Assembly (NCBI GenBank): GCA_003176035.1
Contig: PSRL01000166.1
Location: forward strand, 1-9,368
DNA length: 9,368 nt
Origin: Verrucomicrobiota bacterium
GTDB lineage: Bacteria > Verrucomicrobiota > Verrucomicrobiia > Chthoniobacterales > Xiphinematobacteraceae
Direction of reading: 5' to 3'
Shown here one piece after another: positions 1 to 6,329 of the stretch. The position numbers were made by a program, and so were the translations under genes. A model generated the notes under the pieces. That model had not been told where the DNA came from. It did not search any database and saw only the letters and a program-made list of their open reading frames with translations. Each line of letters starts with the position of its first letter. The first letter of the stretch is position 1.

Positions 1-1369
1 CTCCTGTGCTTTGTCTGCCGTAGACGGCAAGCCACCCCGGCTCCACGATAGTTTTTCCGTCGCTACGAAAGGTCTCTCCCTCGACGAGGGTGATTCGAAC
101 TGTGACCTGGAATTGGGCTTGTGGATAAAATGCTGCGATGAACCGTCGCACCACCATGTCATAAATTTTTGCTTCCGTTTCGTCCAAATTTTTGGGCGCA
201 ACATGAGTGGGGATGATTGCGTGATGGTCGGTGATTTTAGCGTTATTAAAGACCCTCTCAAGCAGTTTCACCCACCCTTTTTTCAGGGCCTTCTCAGCGT
301 GCGCTTGAAGAGCGGGATCCACAATGGATTTCAAAGTCGAGTGCACCACAGCCAGATTATCTTTTGGCAAGTAACGGGAATCGGTTCTCGGATAGGTCAG
401 AACTTTATGACGTTCGTAGAGCGCTTGAGCAATCTGAAGGGTGCGGCGGGCGCTGAGAGAAAAGCGTGAGTTAGCCTCCCGCTGCAATGAAGTGAGGTCG
501 TATAAAAGCGGCGCACTTTGAAAAGCTGGTTTTTTTTCCTCGTTAACCGTGCCCCGTTTGCCCTCGCATTTTAGGCGGATAGCTTCGGCTTTTTCTTTTT
601 TCCAAAGGCGTTCGGCGCGATCATCTTCGTCAGTGCCTTTTTTAAAGGCCGGGTCCAACCAGCGAGCCGGATACGTCCCTTGTTTGCAGCTAAACTGTGC
701 ATGGATTTCAAAATAAGTTCTAGGCTTGAAGGAACGGATTTTTTCTTCTCGCTCGACAAGAATGGCCAAAGTGGGCGTCTGCACACGCCCCACGGGCGTT
801 AACTGAAATCCTCCAAGCTTGGAATTGAAAGCCGTCATAGCCCGAGTGCCGTTAATTCCTACCAGCCAATCACTCTCGGATCGGCAAACGGCGGCATTGC
901 CAAGCGGTCTCATTTCCTGGTCCTGACGCAAATGATGAAACCCATCGCGAATCGCGTCGGGCGTCATTGACTGGAGCCAAAGTCGCCGCACGGGTTTTTT
1001 ATTTGCAGCCAGTTGCATGAGGTATCGGAAGATCAGTTCTCCTTCCCGGCCTGCATCACACGCATTGATCACCTCCTCAATATCCGCCCGCTTCAGCAGC
1101 TTACAAATGAGCCGGAAACGAGGAGCGGTTTTTTCGATTGGTTTCAGCTCAAAACGGGGAGGAATGATAGGAAGATTTGCAAAGCTCCACTTCCCCCGCT
1201 TCTTCTCCAGATCGCTCGGGAGGCACAGTTCCACCAGATGCCCAATTGCCGAGGTGATCACAAACTGATCGCTCTCGAAATAATCGTCTTTCTTAGGAAG
1301 CTTACCCAAAGCACGTGCCAAATCGGCCGCGACACTGGGCTTTTCCGCAATAACAAGACTTTTTCCCAT
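1..1369 (-). CDS. topB: DNA topoisomerase III (type IA), 3' end outside window
   Basis: This minus-strand frame is open from its ATG to the window edge, giving 456 residues without a stop; the C-terminal part lies outside. It is a type IA topoisomerase, which cuts and passes one DNA strand through a 5'-phosphotyrosine link and helps decatenate and resolve recombination or replication intermediates. The N-terminus reads MGKSLVIAEKPSVAADLARA, with the TOPRIM glutamate at residue 9; the second TOPRIM motif is DAGREGE (105-111). ADWL/GIN-type residues lie near 166-173, then GRVQTPT (194-200). The catalytic tyrosine is Tyr326 in LTYPRTDSRYLP, close to Tyr328 of E. coli TopB, and DHHAIIPT is at 381-388. 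From memory, the closest style is the B. subtilis TopB type, not TopA. A TAG lies in frame four codons upstream, so the ATG at 1369 is the first ATG available. It lies 78 nt after dprA, where many bacteria carry topA instead. Confidence 0.93.
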   Translation of the reverse strand, partial: MGKSLVIAEKPSVAADLARALGKLPKKDDYFESDQFVITSAIGHLVELCLPSDLEKKRGKWSFANLPIIPPRFELKPIEKTAPRFRLICKLLKRADIEEVINACDAGREGELIFRYLMQLAANKKPVRRLWLQSMTPDAIRDGFHHLRQDQEMRPLGNAAVCRSESDWLVGINGTRAMTAFNSKLGGFQLTPVGRVQTPTLAILVEREEKIRSFKPRTYFEIHAQFSCKQGTYPARWLDPAFKKGTDEDDRAERLWKKEKAEAIRLKCEGKRGTVNEEKKPAFQSAPLLYDLTSLQREANSRFSLSARRTLQIAQALYERHKVLTYPRTDSRYLPKDNLAVVHSTLKSIVDPALQAHAEKALKKGWVKLLERVFNNAKITDHHAIIPTHVAPKNLDETEAKIYDMVVRRFIAAFYPQAQFQVTVRITLVEGETFRSDGKTIVEPGWLAVYGRQSTG

Positions 1370-1447
1370 TTGATGTAGCTATCCGAAGTACGAACCTCTC
1401 GGCTCCTCTGTTTGTACTTTGTTGTAATTTTTCGAAGATCTGTACAT

Positions 1448-2566
1448 TCAAGTATTATCAGTTACGAATCTTTTTATGAAGTGGCGTCCAGCAAGCTGCC
1501 GTACCCAGCCCGCCAGTTCTAAACTTAATAAGGTTGAAGAAACTAATGCAACCGGTAGTTTTGCTTGAGCTGCCACAGCATCCAAATGCAAGGGTTCCCC
1601 GCCCAGCAAGGAAAAGATTTTTTTTTGTTCCGGCGATAAGTCGGCTGGTGGGTCCGAGGGGCGAGCTAAAGCTGGAGGCTCTCGGAAAAGAAGAGAAAAA
1701 TCATCCAGGATATCTTGGGCACAAGTAACGAGTTTCGCACCCTGTTTCAGGAGTGCGTTGGAGCCCGCGCTGGTAGAGCGGTCCATCCTACCGGGAATGG
1801 CATAGACGGAACGTCCCTGATCGACTGCCGCATAGGCGGTTAAAAGAGCCCCGCTTTTAGCGCCTGCTTCCACGACCAAAACGCCGAGTGAAAGCCCGCT
1901 GATGATGCGATTTCTCGCGGGGAATGTCTGCCGATTGGCAGCAGCGAGCATGGGCAGTTCGGAGATGACAGCTCCAGAGGATGCAATTCTTTCGGCCAAG
2001 GTTTGATTTTCCGGCGGATAGAGCTTGCAGAAACCACTGCCAAGAACCGCTATCGTTTGTCCTTGAGCAGCGAGTGCCCCCTGATGTGCAAAAGAATCTA
2101 TCCCACGAGCCAGACCACTGACGATAGTGACGCCGGAGTAAGCCAATTGAAATGAGAGTTTTTTTGCGCATTCGATGCCGTAGGAGGTGGAATTGCGTGT
2201 CCCGACCACGGCAATGGCAGGTTGATGCCGCAGGTTTCCCCACACATAGAGTACTGGCGGGGGGGCGGTTATGTGACGAAGGAGAGGAGGATATTCCGGG
2301 GTTGTTATTGGCAAGACTTTTGCACCAAAAGCCTCGATCCGTTTCCATTCAACTTCCGGGTCACAATTTTTTCTGGCTTTTAAAACCGCCTCGCAAAGTT
2401 GCTTTCCAATGCCTTCCACCTTGCTGAGAGTAGAAGCACTTGCTCGCAGAACTTCGGAAGCTGACGAAAAAAGCTTTAAAAGCCGACCGATTCGCACCGG
2501 GCCCAGGCCCGGTACTGAATTCAAAGTGAGAAGGGCTAGCGTTTCCTCGGTTACCGTCGTATTCAT
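1448..2566 (-). CDS. dprA: DNA processing protein DprA (Smf)
   Basis: DprA binds single-stranded DNA in the cytoplasm and loads RecA on it, and is needed for natural transformation in competent bacteria. The 372 residues cover all three regions of long family members. An N-terminal helix-hairpin-helix/SAM-like region (about 8-66) contains VPGLGPVR and VEGIGKQ. The Rossmann-like DprA core (about 85-290) contains VGTRNSTSYG (121-130), SGLARGID (150-157), FPARNRIISGLS (215-226), VVEAGAKSGAL (231-241) and PGRMDRSTSAGSNALL (258-273). A C-terminal winged-helix segment covers about 308-366. Length is close to E. coli DprA (374). The ATG overlaps the recF stop as ATGA, which implies translational coupling; the only upstream purines are GGAAAAA. 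The reading frame contains an A9 tract and a C7 tract (minus-strand sense), both intact. Presence of dprA alone does not prove competence, since it is widely conserved. Confidence 0.96.
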   Translation of the reverse strand: MNTTVTEETLALLTLNSVPGLGPVRIGRLLKLFSSASEVLRASASTLSKVEGIGKQLCEAVLKARKNCDPEVEWKRIEAFGAKVLPITTPEYPPLLRHITAPPPVLYVWGNLRHQPAIAVVGTRNSTSYGIECAKKLSFQLAYSGVTIVSGLARGIDSFAHQGALAAQGQTIAVLGSGFCKLYPPENQTLAERIASSGAVISELPMLAAANRQTFPARNRIISGLSLGVLVVEAGAKSGALLTAYAAVDQGRSVYAIPGRMDRSTSAGSNALLKQGAKLVTCAQDILDDFSLLFREPPALARPSDPPADLSPEQKKIFSLLGGEPLHLDAVAAQAKLPVALVSSTLLSLELAGWVRQLAGRHFIKRFVTDNT

Positions 2567-3636
2567 TTTTTCCGGTAAAGTTGATTTTGCGCAATTTCGA
2601 AGATAGCGATATCCGAAATATCGCCGAAATTCGCCCTCAAGTCAGTCGTTGTTAGGATCTTTTGCGCCTCTTTCGGAAGATTTTCAAGCAATCGGCGTCT
2701 TCTCTCGGCATCAAGCTCCCCGAAAATATCGTCCAACAAAAGAATTGGAGCAGCGTTTGTTTGTTCGGTTAACAATCGTACTTGGGCTAGTTTCAAGGAG
2801 AGAGCAATGGTTCGTTGCTGCCCTTCAGAAGCAAATGTGACTGCCGGTTCACCACCCAATAAGAGCCGAAGTTCGTCACGATGAACTCCCACAAGAGTAT
2901 GCCGAAAGCGACGTTCCTCAGATTCGCTTGCCAACAGCTCCTGATGGAAGTCCGATTGAAAACCTCGCTCGTAGTGCAGGGTTACAGCCTCTTCCTTTCC
3001 GGAAATTTCTTTCACCGCCTGGGAAAATAGGGGTTTCAGGGCATCGACAATTGCCTGACGGCAGGTGGCCAAAGCTTCTCCGGATGTAACGAGCGGTTTA
3101 TCAAAGGCATGGATTTCCTTGCCGGCGGCTCCCTCCTTTAAGAGGAAGTTGCGAGATCTCCAAGCGCGTTCATAGGCCCGCAAATGTGGCATATAATTCG
3201 GGTCTATTTGTGAACCCATAAAATCGAGATACCGCCGTCTGGTGCCGCTTCCACCTCGGATTAATTCGCCATCGGAATTTGCAAACCATGCCACTCGTCC
3301 CACAGAAAGATACGTACGGGGCGACTTCTGCTCCACGGAATCTACACGAAGCTTGCGGACACCCATTTCATAGCGCACTTGAAGGTGACGTCCCGAGCAG
3401 GTTCCCTCCAGACTAAATCCACCGCGCCCATGGGAAATGAGCGGAGTGAATATCGAAGTCCGAGGAGATTGTAATCGCAGAAGCACACAGATCGCTTCCA
3501 AAAGACTCGTTTTTCCCTGTGCATTGGGACCGACAATCAGATTGAAATGGTTATCGGGACGAAAAACCAACGACTCAAAACAGCGAAACTGAATCAGCCG
3601 AATTTCCTCCAAAGCATGTTGAAAGGGTAAACCCAT
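2563..3636 (-). CDS. recF: DNA replication and repair protein RecF
   Basis: RecF is an SMC-like ATPase that, with RecO and RecR, directs RecA loading at single-strand gaps. The 357-residue product has the family order: Walker A GPNAQGKTS (36-44); the RecF hallmark GTRRRYLDF (131-139) followed by a YERAWRSRNFLL segment; ABC signature SEGQQRTIALSLKLAQ (270-285); and Walker B ILLLDDIFGELD (298-309). Length matches the family (about 360). The chosen ATG is the first one and puts the usual (EEI)RLIQFRCFESL opening strand near residue 11. No clear Shine-Dalgarno sequence is seen upstream (AATTTGAACGAACAAAC before ATG). In many bacteria recF sits with dnaA, dnaN and gyrB near oriC; here it is instead upstream of dprA, and no DnaA-box cluster is present. 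It is the first gene of the minus-strand unit and is divergent from rpmE. Confidence 0.97.
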   Translation of the reverse strand: MGLPFQHALEEIRLIQFRCFESLVFRPDNHFNLIVGPNAQGKTSLLEAICVLLRLQSPRTSIFTPLISHGRGGFSLEGTCSGRHLQVRYEMGVRKLRVDSVEQKSPRTYLSVGRVAWFANSDGELIRGGSGTRRRYLDFMGSQIDPNYMPHLRAYERAWRSRNFLLKEGAAGKEIHAFDKPLVTSGEALATCRQAIVDALKPLFSQAVKEISGKEEAVTLHYERGFQSDFHQELLASESEERRFRHTLVGVHRDELRLLLGGEPAVTFASEGQQRTIALSLKLAQVRLLTEQTNAAPILLLDDIFGELDAERRRRLLENLPKEAQKILTTTDLRANFGDISDIAIFEIAQNQLYRKK

Positions 3637-3975
3637 GTTTGTTCGTTCAAATTAAGGGTAACTGTCAGTTCGTGGAAGGATTGGAAGTTTTTTTTCTCCG
3701 ACACCGCAGGATGAGCTAAATCATTTGTTGTCCTGGGGAAAATTCCTGCCAGTTGAAATCATCTCTGTAATTATGAGAGAGCGGCCCTTACGAAACTCGC
3801 GAAGCATCAGCTATATACCAATGAGAGCAAGGCTCTGCGGGAGAAGGGGTACGCTGAGAGGGGATGCAAACAAGAGTACTCGAATTACAGACTTTCGGCC
3901 CACTGGATCCGGGGCTTTTAAACAAATATATTTTGACGCGTATTCACAGGCACTTTATTATTCCCGGGCTTGGCT
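3637..3975. other. Divergent intergenic region between recF and rpmE
   Basis: This 339-nt stretch separates two divergent genes. The only confident content is the rpmE promoter at 3933-3961. A T8-9 run lies near 3688-3696. A small hairpin (AGAGC/GCTCT with AAG loop) is at 3824-3836, and an 8-bp palindrome GAGTACTC is at 3874-3881. I looked for tRNA, tmRNA, SRP RNA, RNase P and TPP/T-box motifs and found none convincing. An Arg-rich 84-codon frame with a TTG start (3725-3979; ATG options at 3773 and 3821) ends in an ATGA overlap with rpmE. It resembles no family I know and has no ribosome binding site, so I do not call it a gene. No clear recF promoter is recognisable. Confidence 0.6.
3933..3961 (+). 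promoter_or_regulatory. Sigma70-type promoter of rpmE
   Basis: The -35 box TTGACG (3933-3938, 5 of 6 consensus) and -10 box TATTAT (3956-3961, 5 of 6) are separated by exactly 17 nt. An A/T-rich stretch (about 3917-3932, TTTTAAACAAATATAT) lies directly upstream like an UP element. Transcription would be expected to start near 3968, only about 8 nt before the rpmE ATG. This is a motif match only. Confidence 0.65.
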
Positions 3976-4215
3976 ATGAAGAACGCGATTCATCCCGAAT
4001 ACGAAGAAACAGAAATTTCCTGTGCCTGTGGCGCAGTTTATAAAACCCGCTCGACCCGAAGAAACATCAAAATCGGTATCTGTGCCGCATGTCATCCGTT
4101 CTTCACTGGGGAACAAAAGTTTGTAGATACAGCAGGTCGAGTGGAAAAATTTGCTCGCCGTTATGGCAGCGTCCGCGCCACTCGCCCACCTAAGCTCAAA
4201 AAAATTAAAGCCTGA
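3976..4215 (+). CDS. rpmE: 50S ribosomal protein L31, zinc-binding type
   Basis: L31 is a small protein of the large ribosomal subunit that helps bridge to the 30S subunit. The 79-residue product starts MKNAIHPEYEETEISCACG, matching the usual MKxxIHPxY start. It keeps ACHPFFTGEQKFVDTAGRVEKF, the most conserved part of the family. Cysteines 16, 18, 36 and 39 form the CxC...CxxC zinc site, so this is the C+ form and not the zinc-free paralogue. The C-terminus is somewhat extended and basic (RATRPPKLKKIKA). A TTG two codons upstream (3970) is possible, but the family alignment favours the ATG. No Shine-Dalgarno sequence is present, consistent with the very short leader predicted from the promoter. 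rpmE upstream of prfA is a recurrent bacterial gene order. Confidence 0.96.
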   Translation: MKNAIHPEYEETEISCACGAVYKTRSTRRNIKIGICAACHPFFTGEQKFVDTAGRVEKFARRYGSVRATRPPKLKKIKA

Positions 4216-4230
4216 TATCCTCCCTTGTGA

Positions 4231-4264
4231 GCCGCATTCCTGAGAATGTGGCAGAGAGATTTTT
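4231..4264 (+). terminator. Possible terminator or attenuator hairpin after rpmE
   Basis: GCCGCATTC (4231-4239) pairs with GAATGTGGC (4244-4252) around a CTGA tetraloop: nine pairs, one of them G-U. A T5 run follows at 4260-4264, seven bases after the stem. The gap between stem and T-run is longer than in a classical intrinsic terminator, so it may be leaky, or may act as a processing or mRNA-stabilising hairpin that sets L31 output apart from prfA. Confidence 0.4.
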
Positions 4265-4314
4265 GAAGCGTTTCAAATTCATTATCCATTTGCTTATTAG
4301 GTAGATAAGTGGAT
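4262..4314 (+). promoter_or_regulatory. Two further hairpins in the rpmE-prfA spacer
   Basis: TTTGAA (4262-4267) and TTCAAA (4272-4277) form a perfect 6-bp stem with loop GCGT. Next, ATCCA (4284-4288) plus CTTAT (4293-4297) pair with ATAAG (4305-4309) plus TGGAT (4310-4314), giving ten pairs with a four-base bulge and a 7-nt loop. With the preceding hairpin, three stem-loops are packed in 84 nt. A weak promoter-like pair, TTGCTT (4290-4295) and ATTAAT (4313-4318), 17 nt apart, overlaps them; it is too poor to call. Confidence 0.35.
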
Positions 4315-4392
4315 TAATCCGCATAGGAAACTCCATTTGGGATGCTGCTCATTTAGGAGCCGTTGTCTTTCTATTGGAGTCATTATTTGTTC

Positions 4393-5469
4393 ATGGACCT
4401 CCATCCGCTCATTGAGAAAAAGACTGTCCGCCTTGCTGAATTAGAAAAAGCACTTGGAGAGGAAGGACTGTTTGAGAATGCAGCCCGCGCCAGAGAAGTC
4501 TTGCGGGAACACGCTCGAACCAAGCGGTTGGTGGAAACCTGGCGATCGCTTGCGATCATCCGGAAGCACCTGGTTGAAAATCGCGAGCTAGCTGAGGGGG
4601 CAGATGTCGAAATGGCAGCCTTGGCTACTGCAGAAATTCCAAGTTTGGAAACCGAGGCGCAGCGTCTTGAACGAGAGATTTTACTTGATCTCCTCCCCCC
4701 CTCTCCCGGTGAAGATCGGGACGCAATCGTGGAAATCCGCGCCGGCACCGGTGGGCTGGAGGCAGCTCTGTTTGCGGCGGACCTCTATCGAATGTATTGC
4801 CGTTATGCGGAAGCGCATGGTTTAAAGGTAGAAACCATGGATATTAGTGAAAGCGAGCTGGGGGGGATCAAAGAAGCTGTTTTCAGAGTCTCTGGGGAAG
4901 AGGTCTTTCGTCGCCTTCAGTATGAAAGCGGCGTCCATCGGGTCCAAAGAGTACCGGCTACGGAAGCTCAAGGGCGTATTCACACCTCCACTGCCACCGT
5001 AGCGGTATTACCGGAAGCTCAAGAGATTGACATTGAAATCCGTCCTCAGGATCTTCGCATCGAAGTTTGCCGCGCAGGCGGTCCGGGAGGACAAGGAGTG
5101 AATACCACAGACTCAGCCGTCCAAATACTGCACTTCCCGACAGGTAAGATCGTGCGCTGTCAAGATGGCAGAAGCCAGCAACAAAACAAAGAGCGCGCCT
5201 TGCAAATCCTTCGGACACGACTTTTGGAAGAAAAGCGGCGCGAAGAAGAAGAAAAGTACTCGGCCCACCGCAGAAACCTCATAGGAAGCGGTGGTAGAGA
5301 AGAAAAAATACGGACTTACAATTTCCCCCAAAATCGGGTTACTGACCACCGGATATGTCTGACCCTTTATAATCTCGACCGTTTTGTCGAAGGAGATATT
5401 CAAGAACTTATTGAAGCGCTCCAAACGCAAGACCTTGAGGAAAGACTCCAGAGTGCTACCTTAGAGTAG
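4393..5469 (+). CDS. prfA: Peptide chain release factor 1 (RF1)
   Basis: RF1 reads UAA and UAG in the ribosomal A site and triggers release of the finished peptide. The 358-residue product (E. coli 360) has an N-terminal coiled-coil-rich domain (about 1-105) and the conserved EIRAGTGGLEAALFAADLYRMY (115-136; RAGTGG core). The tripeptide PAT (188-190) in VQRVPATEAQGRIHTS marks RF1, as RF2 has SPF. The catalytic GGQ is at 232-234 in GPGGQGVNTTDSAVQ, followed by NRVTDHR near 314-320. An upstream TTG at 4363 would add ten residues, but the alignable start is MDLHPL and the better-spaced purines, GGAG at 4376-4379, lie 13 nt before this ATG. A C7 run (4695-4701) is in frame. prmC, which methylates the GGQ glutamine, follows after 14 nt. 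Confidence 0.97.
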   Translation: MDLHPLIEKKTVRLAELEKALGEEGLFENAARAREVLREHARTKRLVETWRSLAIIRKHLVENRELAEGADVEMAALATAEIPSLETEAQRLEREILLDLLPPSPGEDRDAIVEIRAGTGGLEAALFAADLYRMYCRYAEAHGLKVETMDISESELGGIKEAVFRVSGEEVFRRLQYESGVHRVQRVPATEAQGRIHTSTATVAVLPEAQEIDIEIRPQDLRIEVCRAGGPGGQGVNTTDSAVQILHFPTGKIVRCQDGRSQQQNKERALQILRTRLLEEKRREEEEKYSAHRRNLIGSGGREEKIRTYNFPQNRVTDHRICLTLYNLDRFVEGDIQELIEALQTQDLEERLQSATLE

Positions 5470-5483
5470 ACCCCCCGATTAAA

Positions 5484-6323
5484 ATGACCCTGTTGGAAGT
5501 CCTGAACTCCGCCACCGAGTATTTGGCTAGGTGTGGAGTGGAAAACCCTCGACTCAACTCAGAACACCTTCTTGCTCACGTACTAAGAAAGAAAAGACTG
5601 GATCTGTATCTGGAATTCGATCGTACGCTTCAGGAAGCCGAGCGCCTGCCACTCCGAGATCTTGTCCGACAGAGAGGTAAAAGGATTCCTCTTCAACATC
5701 TTTTGGGCACGGTGGAGTTCTATGGACGCAGCTTTGTCTGCGATTCTCGCGCATTAATTCCGAGACCTGAGACCGAACAGCTCCTTGAATTGGCGCTTTC
5801 CCATCTTCCTTCGGATCAAATGATATCTTTATTGGATATCGGAACGGGCTCAGGCATTATCGCCGCGACATTGGCCCTGGAATTACCTCACGCCTGCGTG
5901 GATGCCACCGACCTTTCCCCTGAAGCGCTCATGCTAGCTTCGGAGAACATCGCCAAGCACGGACTGAGCCAGCGCGTGCGAATCCAACAAGCTGATCTTT
6001 TTCCCCCAGCAGGCAAAAATCCCTACCAGGCAATCGTCGCAAACCTTCCCTACATCCCAAGCCAAGAAATTGAAGCGCTCTCTCCCGAGGTGCAATACGA
6101 TCCCATTGAGGCTTTGGACGGAGGCGCCGATGGACTGGACCTTTTTCGCCGATTCATCCAATGCGCCCCCGATTATCTCCGCTTAGGCGGACAAATTTGG
6201 CTGGAAATCGGACATCAACAAGGCAATACCCTATTTAACCTACTAATTGATAGAGGTTTTTGTGAAGTGAGCCTTTTTAAAGATTACCAAAACCGCCCCC
6301 GCTTTATTACGGCAAAAAAGTAA
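5484..6323 (+). CDS. prmC: Release factor glutamine N5-methyltransferase PrmC (HemK)
   Basis: PrmC uses S-adenosylmethionine to methylate the glutamine of the GGQ motif in RF1 and RF2, which raises the rate of peptide release. The 279-residue product has the helical substrate-binding N-domain (about 1-75), the linker motif ALIPRPETEQLLE (90-102), SAM motif I LLDIGTGSGIIA (116-127), the acidic SAM ribose-binding region DATDLSPEAL (140-149), and the active-site tetrapeptide NLPY (187-190). The last is NPPY in E. coli; Leu in the second position is an unusual-looking variant that keeps Asn, Pro and Tyr. The family C-terminal KDYQNRPRFI is present. The gene starts 14 nt after prfA with no Shine-Dalgarno sequence, so coupling to prfA translation is likely. 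Its substrate, RF1, is encoded directly upstream. Confidence 0.95.
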   Translation: MTLLEVLNSATEYLARCGVENPRLNSEHLLAHVLRKKRLDLYLEFDRTLQEAERLPLRDLVRQRGKRIPLQHLLGTVEFYGRSFVCDSRALIPRPETEQLLELALSHLPSDQMISLLDIGTGSGIIAATLALELPHACVDATDLSPEALMLASENIAKHGLSQRVRIQQADLFPPAGKNPYQAIVANLPYIPSQEIEALSPEVQYDPIEALDGGADGLDLFRRFIQCAPDYLRLGGQIWLEIGHQQGNTLFNLLIDRGFCEVSLFKDYQNRPRFITAKK

Positions 6324-6329
6324 AAATTT

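Noticed and set aside
17..30. Inverted repeat TGCCGT-AG-ACGGCA
   Set aside because: Short, inside topB codons, no T-run and no relation to a gene end.
120..128. Perfect DnaA box (TTATCCACA on the minus strand), with recF in the window
   Set aside because: Single copy inside topB coding sequence (encodes YPQ), with no cluster, no AT-rich unwinding element and no dnaA or dnaN; not an origin.
11..469. 152-codon open frame on the plus strand at the left end
   Set aside because: It is antisense to topB, whose own frame has catalytic motifs and conserved sequence throughout; the antisense product resembles nothing known.
3870..3892. GAGTACTCGAATTACAGAC, slightly like a tRNA T-arm
   Set aside because: No TTCGA loop, no anticodon arm or acceptor stem can be built on either strand.
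3841..3905. GGGGTACGCTGAGAGGGG, resembling the CTGAGA of a TPP riboswitch
   Set aside because: The second conserved part (ACCTGATCnGG...) is missing and the downstream gene is rpmE, not a thiamine gene.
4363..4392. Upstream TTG start for prfA adding ten residues
   Set aside because: The purines before it are only 3 nt away, and the extra residues do not resemble RF1 N-termini; ATG 4393 gives the normal length.
4695..4701. C7 tract in prfA as a phase-variation site
   Set aside because: prfA is essential, so loss-of-frame switching is implausible; the frame is intact and the run simply encodes LPP.
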